This document shows positions 11,001 to 23,000 of a stretch of 64,000 bases of DNA, in pieces. Each line of letters opens with the position of its first letter. Position 1 is the first letter of the stretch. Below the pieces are notes generated by a model. The model did not search any database, was not told the origin of the DNA, and saw nothing but the letters and a program-made list of their open reading frames with translations. The stretch lies in assembly GCA_963281255.1 (NCBI GenBank), contig OY725497.1:4394968-4458967 (forward strand), in the 5' to 3' direction. Source of the stretch: Aphrocallistes beatrix. Lineage: Eukaryota; Porifera; Hexactinellida; Sceptrulophora; Aphrocallistidae. The position numbers and the translations under genes were made by a program.

Positions 11001-14000
11001 TGGCACCATACAGCTAGATACACACTCTCCCCTATATTACAGAAAGTCAATGAATGTTTCACTACAGGTCTACTGCCTCTGATTGTTTTGGGTCTGGTAT
11101 TCCAGGACAGTACACAATTAACTATATACACAGTCCTGAATTCCCTATGGTATGTGTTTGGACTCTTTTCAACTGGATTCTCAAGTGCTATTACCGTACG
11201 TGTTGGGAATCTATTGGGAGCCTATGAAGCGAAAAGGGCTTTTCGTGCTGCTATATTTTCCTTATTCTATGGCGCATCTGTCTTACTATTGCTAACCGTG
11301 TCACTATTTTTCTCGAGTCAATTTCTGGGTCACCTATTCACAACAGATCCCACGTTGATAGGCGATCTTGTGTTTAACATAAAGTGTTTCTGTTTCATCA
11401 TTATCAGCGACGTGATGCACTTTTCAGGAGGAATTATGAGTGCGTGTTGTATGCCAGGGATTGAAGTGATTATAAAGTTTATTGTTAGAACTCTTCTATC
11501 TAGCTTTATTTGGATAATTCTAACCCAATTTGTTTGGTGGAAAGCTCTTGGGATTTTCGTTTCGACTGGATTCTGCAATTTCATCTGTTTCCTGATTAGT
11601 CTGTCCATCATCTTATTCCGCAGTTGGAAAGGTATTGCTCATCGAGTTACTGAAAATACACGGACAAAAGAGGAAATATTTGTCAGTGAGAAAACTCACA
11701 CTTGTATATATTCACTAAATTGCAATGAATCTAGGTTATGTAGCAGCAGCATATATGAAACAAAGAAATTCCAAATTGTTAGATATTGCGTATGCTTTCT
11801 GCTAGGCATTCTCATGTTTGCTGTTGTTGCTTTCACTCAGCTTTAAAGAAACATATTTTCTCTGTAGACTTTAATTATAGTAATGCTAGCTTCAATTTGT
11901 TTTTTGAGACAACACTGTAAATAGTTGTAACTTGTGAAGGCCACCGAACAGTTGCGAGCAACAAGGTTGCATCGTATATGATGGCCTTAAGTGGGAAACG
12001 CGACATATAAGGCATTTTATTTTTTGTAAAATCAGATTTCGAAAAGTATACGTACGTAATATAATTATATAAATATTTGAGCTATTAACGTTCTAAAAAT
12101 GTGTCTTCCTGGAGCACATCAGTCGGTCAACAAATAACGCGCTCCTCTGTCATTGAAATACTAGGCGGGATTTTCTATGCGTATACATTTATTTCTTTGT
12201 AAGCACCTTTATTAACTAACTTATAGGATGTCGTATTCAGTCTTTAATGATGGTTACGTATCATTAATTAATTAAGGTGGAATATCTATGAATTAGTTTA
12301 TATTTAAGTTTTAATGCTTCAAAATTTTCTTGCGTGTTGCTGATTTATGTTGGAATAATTCTTTATTCTTTTTATATTTTTCTTTTAATTGGTTTTAGTG
12401 ATTCCAAATTATCCTATTTTATCAAATTAAAATGAGTCGACTCGTGTCTATAGACTTAAATAGTCGTTCATATATATAAGTTGATGATACATCACATAAG
12501 GGGACGCTGCATTAGTTCGAATTTCTGAGGTTGGCATTAGTTTAAATTTATTTCGATGTTAGTTCGAAAGTAAGATATGCATTAGTTCGAATCAATTTGA
12601 TCTTACATAGAATCCATAAAATCGACATTGATTCGAAAACAGGCAGAGTATATTTACATGTATTCAATTTCATCAATCAACTAATATGTGGTTTTAACGT
12701 TTACAACTTTTATCGATAATGACTTTTCGATGTGTTGATGAATAACTTGGAGAATAAAAGTTGTGAAAATCGTAGAATAAGGTCATTAAAAGTAAAATAA
12801 TTAAGAACCAATGTGAAAAAGTAAACGGGAGGTGTTCAATAGTATTGCCCGTGATGAAAAAATATCATGCCACTTTTAGTGGATTTTTGATCAATTTTTG
12901 CCACTTAAAAAGTGGAACAAAAATGGTAGTAAACCACTTCAAAACATATTATTCCCTCAGCCTAAAACTACATGTAGAATATTTCAGATAATATAAACAT
13001 GCTATCCTTTATTTCGTTGATGAATATACGTTCAGATATAATTCGAAATAACATCAATTGGCATATAGTATCTAACTTTCGAACTAATGCCAAAATCAGA
13101 ATTAATTCGGACTAATGCCAACATCAGAAATTCGAACTAATGCCAACATATAAATTCGAACTAATGCAGGCACCCCGAATCACATAATTCATATATCCAC
13201 AACGGAACCATGCTGAGTTGTTTGGTCGTGCGATTAAAACAGTATACTAGTCTCACAAGTGGCTCTGTGCTTGGTTGCACATGCCTTATCCTGCACTGTA
13301 CGTAGGTGCTACCTAACTCTAACCGGAGCTCTTCATCTCGGCCTAGGAGGCGCCCCGGCAGGCCCCGCAGGCACTGGAAAGACTGAAACAGTGAAGGACT
13401 TGGCCAAAGCGATGGGACTGCAGTGCGTCGTGTTCAACTGCTCAGACCAGCTGGACTATGTGGCTATGGGGAAGTTCTTCAAAGGATTGGCTAGTGCGGG
13501 TGCTTGGGCCTGTTTCGATGAGTTTAACAGGATTGACATTGAGGTGTTGTCTGTTGTCGCCCAACAAATTAAGGCGATACAGAAGGCAGTGGTGGAAAAA
13601 CTTGAGAGGTGAGGGTCTAGAACCATGGATATTCCTGTATTTTAGATTCATTAATTTTGACATAACAATGTATAACTAGGTTCTGGTTCGAGGGTGTTGA
13701 GCTGCCACTGAAGCTCTCATGTGCGGTTTTCGTCACTATGAACCCCGGCTATGCAGGCAGAACTCAATTGCCTGGCGACCTGAAGGAGTTGTTTAGACCG
13801 ATAGCCATGATGGTTCCAGACTACGCGCTCATTGCGGAGATCTTCCTCTTCTCGTTTGGATTCTCTCAAGCCAGAATCTTGGCTAAGAAGATAGTCACTG
13901 CATTCAAGCTATCTTCAGAACAGCTGAGTTTGCAGGTCAGCAGAATACTGCTACGTTGATTGAATATTTAGACTTAGTTTATGACGTAAATCTAATACAG

Positions 14001-17000
14001 TGTCATTATGACTTCGGAATGAGAGCACTGAAATCGGTAGTATCTGCTGCTGGCAATAAAAGGAGGGAGCACCCAGACATGGATGAGGAGATTGTTCTAC
14101 TCAGAGCTGTAAGGGGGGCGAATGTCCCGAAATTCCTGAGAGAGGACTTGAAGCTCTTCAACGGCATCGTGTCCGACCTCTTCCCTCACGTTAAGGAGGA
14201 GGCAGTGGACTACGGAGACCTGGAGTCCCAGATCAGGAGCTGCTCCCTGAAGCAGGGCCTGCAGGATGTGGACGAGTTCGTGGTGAAGTGCATCCAGCTC
14301 TACGAGACCACAGTCGTGAGGCATGGACTCATGCTGGTAGGCCCCACCGCTTCTGGAAAGACCAAGTGCTACGAAGTCCTCAAGGCTGCCCTTAGCAACC
14401 TGAAAGGGCAGATGTCATCTAGTGGACAGCCTTACCAAGTAAGTATGATCTCTATTCACTAAAATAGTCTTGTTATCAGTTTAAATTTAATTTATACTTT
14501 ATCTTTAGAGAGTCTTGACGCATGTGTTGAATCCCAAATCCGTCACATTAGCTCAACTCTACGGACAGTTTGATCCACTCGCTTTCGAGTGGAAGGATGG
14601 TCTTATCACCTCTCTGATACGACAGGGTGTGGCAGCCAACACTCCAGACACGAAGTGGTTTGTCCTTGATGGCCCAGTTGATGCAGTTTGGATCGAGGAT
14701 CTGAACACAGTATTGGATGACAACAAGAAGCTCTGTCTTGCTAATGGAGAGATGATAAGTCTGACAGATGAGATGAGATTCGTGTTTGAAGTGCAAGATT
14801 TGGCTGTAGCTAGTCCTGCTACTGTCAGTCGGTGTGGAATGGTACACATGGAACCCTCTCTTATCGGTTAGTTCAGGGATAATCCCTGAGGAGAGGGACA
14901 ATATCCAGTATACGCCTACAAGATTCTTATTTGGGGATGGAATAATTAATCGAGATCTATAGTTATTTTGCATACAGTATGCGAGAACGATGTATCTTTT
15001 ATAGGTTTCTCTCCTTTCTTGAAGTCGTGGATACAAAAAATACGAACTGACGGATCCTTGAAACTCATCCACCCCCATCTCCCCGCCATATCTCAGCTGC
15101 TGGATAAGTTCGTTCAGAGAAGCATCAACTTCATCCGAGAGCAAATCAAAGAGATTGTAACGACTTCAGATGCTAACTTGGTGTTCAGTCTGTTGAAGAT
15201 GTTTGAGTGCTTTTTCAAGCCATTTATCATTACAGAAGGTGAGTAGTGCCAATTGTTGGGGTCTTTAAGTGCTGGTTTTAACGCTAATCTCTTAGGCGTG
15301 TCAATATTGGAGAAAAAACTGAAAATGATCTCCGATCTAATCGAACCTTGGTTCATTTTCTCCTTCGTGTGGACGATGGGGGCTACGTGCGAGAACGACG
15401 GCAGAGCTCAGTTGGACGGGTATGTGCGGGGGCTGATGAAGGAGGAAGGATTCAGACTGTTATTCCCGGAGGAAGGCCTGGTCTACGACTACAAGCTGGA
15501 TGACGGGGGAGCTAGTGGGCGGATTCGATGGAAAAACTGGATGCACGACTCTAAAGCTATTAAGGTAGTCGTTTGATATTGCATTTTCCTTATATGGTAG
15601 CATATATAACATAATCTCCCCGAATTTGTTGTTAGATCGATCCTTACATGAAATATTCGGATATCATCGTTCCCACACAAGACACCATCCGTTCTAGCTA
15701 CCTCATCGAACTCCTGCTTACGAACAAGAAACCGGTGATGTGCGTGGGACCGACTGGGACCGGCAAGACTCTCTGTGTTGTAGACAAGCTGCTCAGGACG
15801 ATGCCGAAGGAGTACCTCTCCCACATCCTCAACTTCTCAGCTCAGACTAGCGCCAACCAGACTCAGGACTTGATCGAGAGCAAACTCGATAAGAAAAGGG
15901 AGGGAGTGTTTGGATCACTTCACGGTACACACTTCTTGATTACATAACTATGCAGCCACACGGAAGTTAGGTTCTTGTTTTCGCAGGGGAGCAATTCGTG
16001 TTCTTTATTGACGACTTCAACACGCCTACAAAAGAGTGTTATGGCGCCCAACCGCCAATGGAACTGCTGCGCCAGTGGATGGACCACAGGGGCTGGTACG
16101 ACAGGAAGGTGGTGGGCGCGTTTAAGCATCTAGAAGACATGAACTTCATTTCTGCGATGGAGCCCCCTGGTGGCGGCAGGAACACCGTCACTCCCCGCCT
16201 GCTCAGACACTACAACTTCCTGGCATTCACTGAGCTGGAGGACGCCTCCAAGGCCACCATCTTCTGCGCCATCCTGGGGGCGTGGCTGGGGATCTGCTCC
16301 AAGCTGCGCGTGGACAAAGAAGACCTGAAAGAGAAGCTGGTCAGAGCCACCGTCTCCGTCTACTCCACCATCACCTCCGAGCTCCTCCCCACTCCAGCCA
16401 AGAGCCACTACACCTTCAACCTGCGAGACCTGAGCAAGGTGTTCCAGGGGGTGCTCATGGTGCAGCCGCACCACATGACCTCCCTGCCCTCCCTCCTCAG
16501 ACTGTGGTACCACGAGTGCTGCCGCGTGTTCCAGGACCGACTCGTCAGCTGTGAGGATAGGAGCTGGTTCAGTGAGAGGATGAAGGAGCGGTTCAAGGAG
16601 TTCGGCGTAGAGCCCGAGGAGATCCTGAACAAGGACACGCTATTCTACGGAGACTTTATGGTCCCCAACCAAGAGGACAAGCAGTACGTGGAGGTGGAGG
16701 ATCACGAGAAGTTGTCGCGAACACTGGACGAGTACCTGGACGACTACAATCAGATCAACACCGCGAAGATGGACCTGGTTCTGTTCAAAGACGCGATGCA
16801 GCACGTGTGTCGCATCTCCCGGATAATCCGACAGCCCCTGGGTAACGCGCTGCTGCTAGGTGTTGGGGGCTCCGGGCGACAGTCCCTGACCAGACTGGCC
16901 TCCCACATGGCGGAGTACGACTGCTTCCAGATAGAGCTCAGCAAGAACTACGGGATCGTCGAGTGGAGAGAGGACGTGAAGAATGTGCTGCTCAAAGCTG

Positions 17001-20000
17001 GGCTGGAGAACAAGCCGGTGGTGTTCCTCTTCTCGGACACTCAGATAAAGAGCGAGAGCTTCTTGGAGGACATCAACAACGTTCTCAGTTCTGGAGATGT
17101 GCCGAACATCTACGCGCCAGATGAGCAGGACAAGATCCTCGACGCCATGAAGCCGGTCGTCCAGGACGCAGGCCAGCAGGCGACGAAAGCCAACCTCTTC
17201 ACCGCCTACACGAAGCGAGTGCGCGCGAGCGTACACATGGTGATCTGCATGAGTCCCATCGGAGAGGTGTTTCGATCCAGACTGAGGAAGTTCCCGAGTC
17301 TCGTCAACTGCTGCACCATCGACTGGTTCTCTGAATGGCCGGACGAAGCTCTGAAGTCAGTGGCCAAGACCTACCTCCAGGACCTCCCCGAGCTGTCCAG
17401 CCTGGACTCCATTGACGGGCTGGTGCAGGTGTTCGTGGACATCCACCAGTCGGTGGTGGAGAAGTCGAGACAGTACATGGTGGAGCTGAACCGACAGAAC
17501 CACGTGACACCTACCAGCTATCTGGAGCTGCTGGGACTCTTCCAGAAGCTAGTCACCTCTCGGAAGACGGAGCTCTCTAGCGGGAGGAACCGCACCAAGA
17601 CAGGCCTGGACAAGCTGCTCTCCACTGCCGAGATCGTGGCTGGGGTTCGGAGGGATCTGGAGAAGATGAAGGTCAGAGATGGAGCGATGGAGAAACGCTT
17701 GGAACGAGCTCACAAACTGATCGGGGGACTAGCGGGTGAGAAAGCTCGCTGGAGAGATAGTAGGCAGTGGTTTGATGAACAGCTGGAGAACCTGATTGGA
17801 GATGTGCTACTCTCCTCTGCTGTCATTGTTTACCTGGGTTCATTCACTGGGAACTTTAGAGACGCCCTTGTACAGGTAAGATAACGGGAAACTACGACCA
17901 TGTGGAACTAGGACTTTATGCTGTTTATTGTACCCTGCAGCTTTGGAAATCGAAGCTAACTAAAGAGCACATCGCGTACTCTCCTTCTGCCACCCTCATC
18001 AACACGCTGAGCGATCCCGTCCGCATCAGACAGTGGCAGCTAGCAGGACTGCCGCGGGACAACCTCTCAGTGGAGAACGGAGTCATCGTCCAGTTCTCTC
18101 GTCGCTGGCCTCTCTTCATTGACCCTCAAGGCCAGGCCAATCGATGGGTGAAGTCTTTGGAGAAGTCGATTGATGTTGTGAAGCTAACTGACAGGGACTT
18201 CCTGAGGAGTCTAGAGAACGCGGTGAGGTTTGGTAAGCCCTGTCTCCTAGAGAACGTAGGCGAGGAATTGGACCCAGCCTTGGACCCCATCCTGACGCGC
18301 CAGACCTTCAAGCAGGCGGGCAGTATGGTCATAAAGCTGGGTTAGTTGTGACTGTGTCTGGTGCGTTTAATCCCTTGCGCTGTGTGTTATGCTGCCCACT
18401 CAGGTGATAATGTGATTCCATACCACGACGACTTCAAGTTATACATAACCACCAAGCTACCCAACCCCCGCTACACCCCAGAGCTGGCCACCAAGGTGAC
18501 CGTACTGAACTTCACGCTGAGTCCAAGAGGACTGGAGGACCAGCTGCTGGGGTTCGTGGTAGCGGAGGAGAGGCCGGACCTAGAAGATGCCAAGAATGCA
18601 CTCATCGTCTCCAATGCTAGAATGAAGCAGGAGCTGAAAGAGATTGAAGACAAGATTCTCTTCAAACTCAGCAACTCGAAAGGGAACCCTGTTGATGACA
18701 TCGAGATGATCGACATACTGCAAGCTAGCAAGGCTAAGTCCCAGGAGATACAGAGTAAAGTGAGTATCTGGTGTTAGTGCTAGAGTACGGTGCTGCAAAT
18801 TGAATCCTCTCTCTCAGGTAGCAGTGGCGGAGAAGACTGAACAAGACATTGACTCGACGCGTAGCTTGTACATTCCAGTGTCGATACGCACGAGCATCCT
18901 CTTCTTCTGTGTCAACGACCTATCTAACATCGACCCCATGTACCAATACTCTCTGGAGTGGTTCCTCACCATCTTCCTCTCGAGCATTGCTGGAGCTGAG
19001 AAGAGTGAGGATCTATCTGAACGGATATACAACATCAATGATTACTTCACATTCAGTCTCTACTCCAACGTCTGCAGGTAGATACATCGTTCTAACTTGA
19101 TCTCGAAATAGTAACGACACACTGATTCTGCCACTCTATGTAGATCTCTGTTTGAGAAGCACAAACTACTTTTCTCCTTCCTACTCTCAATCCGCATTCT
19201 GATGAACGAAGACAAGATCGACCTGGAAGAATGGCGGTTCCTCATTTCCGGCAGTGCGGTTATTCCCAAGGAGCTCCCTAACCCGGCTCCTGCCTGGATA
19301 AGCGGGCGGGCTTGGAAGGAAGTGCTGAGCATTCAGGTAACCAGTCACTAGCACATACTTTAGTGATCCTACGTGATGAGATTCCGATTGCAGAGCTTGC
19401 AGAGGTTCACCACCTTCGCAGAGGAGTTCGTAGGACTGAAGGAGCGATTCAAGCCGATCTCCCACAGCATTCATCCGCACAAAGAACAGCTGCCCAATCA
19501 ATGGTCCGAGCTAGACTCGTTCCAGAAGCTTCTCGTGATCCGCTGCCTCAGACCGGACAAACTTTCCGAAGCGATGCGGGACTTTGTCTCTGAGAATATC
19601 GGACGGCGGTTTATCGGTAAGAGATACTACATGTACCGCCATAATAGATGCTATAGGTTTGAATTAATGATTGCATTCATTCAATCTTCAGAGCCGCAGA
19701 CATCTGATCTAGCCGTTGCGTTCAGAGACTCGAGTCCCGTCTCTCCGCTCATCTTCGTGCTCTCGCAGGGGACTGACCCGGCGGCTGATCTGTACAAATT
19801 CACAGAAGAAATGAAATTCACTAAGAAGCTGTCGGCCATTACTCTCGGGCAGGGACAGGGGCCGATCGCAGAGAAAATGATGAAGGAAGGAATGGAGAAA
19901 GGAAAGTGGATATTCTTCCAGAATTGCCACCTTTATCCCAGCTGGATGCCAACTCTCGAGCGTCTCATCGAGCAGATAGACCGTGATAAAGTATGATAGC

Positions 20001-23000
20001 TATTTACACCATGTTAATGCTTCTATTACCGTAATTGCACCCACTAGGTACACAGGGACTTTAGACTGTGGCTATCCAGCAGGCCAAGTGTCAAGTTCCC
20101 TGTGCCTATCCTACAGAACGGGTGTAAAATGACCATAGAACCTCCTCGGGGTATAAAAGCGAATTTGCTCAAGTCCTACACAGGAATGAGTGAAGAGTTC
20201 TTCAATCTGTGTACGAAGAAGAACGAGTTTAGATTCCTATTGTTCTCTCTCTGTCTCTTCCACGGTGTCACCTTGGAGAGAGGGAAATTCGGACCTTTAG
20301 GATTCAACATTCCTTACGAGTTCACTAATGGAGATTTGAAAACATCTATCAGTCAACTACAAATGTTCCTCGACGAGTTTTCTCACATTCCTTTCAAAGC
20401 GCTCAAGTATGTTAATATAATATCCTACACTAACAACCTACATACACATCTGGTATGTCATGTCTCCAATTCTAGCTATACGATCGGAGAACTCAATTAC
20501 GGAGGCCGAGTGTCAGATGACAAGGACAGGCGTTGTTTAGTTGCCATGGTAAAAGATTTCTTCAATCCACAAGTACTCAGCGATAACCACAAATTCGACA
20601 AAACTGGCATCTACCATCAGATGAAGCCAGATGCTGTACTATCTTCATGCCTTAGGTATATCGAGAATCTACCGACTAATGACACCCCGGGAATGTTTGG
20701 ACTACATGAGAATGCGGATATCGCATTCGCACAAAGAGAGACCGTCCAAGTAAGTAGTACCATAGTTACCATTCTTTCTTACCAATACATTCATAATCAC
20801 CTGCATGTCTACTATTCGGTATAAATATTTCCTGTACAAGTGAGTTGAACTATAGAACTAGTTTCTTGCAAGATTCTTGCACCCAACTGGTCCAATCCAG
20901 ACCAGTTATGGCGTGGAAGCTAGGACGCTCTTTGAAACACATTCCTTGATAATTCATCGATAATCTCCACAAACTTAGGGTGTACTATTAGATAATCTCC
21001 ACAAACTTAGGGTGTACGATATAGCATAAATCTTCCACACACTTATGGTGTGTACTAAATTCTCCACATACTCATGATGTGTACTATAGTATACGTAATA
21101 TCCACACACTTATTAATATGGTATAATCTCCACACACTTATTAATATGGTATAATCTCCACATACTTATTAATATGGTATAATCTCCACATACTACATAC
21201 TTTGAGATACGAACATAAACACAACTAAATTGAGTTAAAATATCATTTTAAGTACGTGTAATATCCATGTACTTGTATAATTATTGGAATAAATTGACTT
21301 TGAATAAATGAGTTAGTATTTGTCCCATTGAATAAGGATAATTTGTCAGATTTGATTTAGCAGCTGATGTAAGTGTAATTTTAGATTCGTGCCATCAACT
21401 CCGCATAGTTTTTATATAAATAGTATTATGATTTGGAATCTTTAACAATCACATCGAGGCAAGATTACTATGAAGAGTGAGGTGCCTCAAGAGAGAGATT
21501 TTGAAACGAACCTGGAAGAAAAAGTGGAACGATACAAGAGGAAGGAACGGTTTAAGAGATACTGGTTAATTCCCTTATTCCTCGTAGCTCAATGCCAGCC
21601 ATGCTGCAAACGGGAACACACTCCGACAAATGAAACTGAAACGAACCTGGAAGAAAAAGTGGAACGAGGCAAGAGGAATGAAAAGTTGAAGAGATACTGG
21701 TTTATTCCCTTATTCCGCCAGTCATGCTGCAAGTGGGAACACACGAAGAAATTTATATATCGCTTTTCGAAATGGATTCTGATTATCCTTCAGCTCATAA
21801 TTCTGCTCGTTTTCACGGTAGACATCCTAATCTACAGGCCTGTCTTGTTCTTTCATATTCTCACGAATGGATTCAACGTGTCTCAGATCCAGAATGTGTC
21901 TGAAACGTCATCAACAAGTCGTCTATACCACGAGTACGAGGATTATTTCCTGTTCGTCTGGGATTATGTATACGGATTGATAGCATTCTGCTCTACATTC
22001 TTCCTATTCTACTATACCTGGCTGAAACCAGATGAACACGTGTCCATGCCAGAATTGATTAGAAATATCATTGAAAATAAGGGGAAACTCTATGAGTATA
22101 AAAATAGGGTTGAAAAGAGTCGAAGAGATTCTCTCTTAGGGAATGAGAAAGAGAAACTCGCGTTCCAAAAGTTGAACAGCTCCCATTACAGATCTAGGAT
22201 TTTTGGAAAGTTTGGTTGGACCATTGTTCATCTGATTGTGTTCGTCATGAGTTTCTTACTGGTCATTTATTGGATATTCGTGAATCTTTACGTGTGGATG
22301 AAGGATATTAATTCACATTCACTCTTGAAACAATTAAAAGAAGAGTCGGATCTCCTCTTTATATTCATGATATTCGATTCCTTCTATTGGCATTTAGCAC
22401 CAGTGCTGGTCTGTTTCCTTGTAAGGGCATCTTGCATCGACCTCACTTCTAAATTAAATAGGCTCGGATATGAGTTCGCCAATTCTGTACAAGGGAATTC
22501 TAAAAATGGGGACAGTTTAATCATCCAAAATGTAGCCATCCAAACTATGGATGATCCTGGAGATAATGGAACACGTTTCAAACTGTGGAGTAGATTTTAC
22601 TTACTTTTAAAACAAGTAGAGACGGTCTCGAGCAAATATTGTTGGATCGCAGCGATCAATTCTGTAGTTTTAGTCTTCGGAGTGGTTGGGCTCACTGTTA
22701 AGTACATTATGGACGACAACGAGAAAATGTTGGATTTTTTGGAACACGACACCATAGATGCTGTCAGGTTGATCACGTGGTATGTTCTGCATTTGATAAG
22801 TGTGTGGCTGATGGTTGATTCCATGGCAGATCTAAATCTCAACTTGGATGAATTTTCAGATCAGATCTTCATAATCCTGGCTAAGGAGGAGATCGAACTG
22901 ACCAAGGAGATGCAAGCTGAGTTGAATATCTGCAGTAAGACCAAGATAAGGTTCATGATGAATTTCTTTGGGGTAGTCACCACTTCTACTTCCAACCTTC

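Noticed and set aside
17660..17690. Hidden intron holding the dynein stalk (AAG|GTCAGAG looks like a donor)
   Set aside because: The reading frame is continuous through the junction and there is no extra sequence to hold a stalk exon.
20400..20480. Alternative dynein reading through the intron at 20409-20475
   Set aside because: An open frame reads through, but removing the GT-AG intron restores the conserved [11 protein letters not shown] segment and keeps the overall frame.
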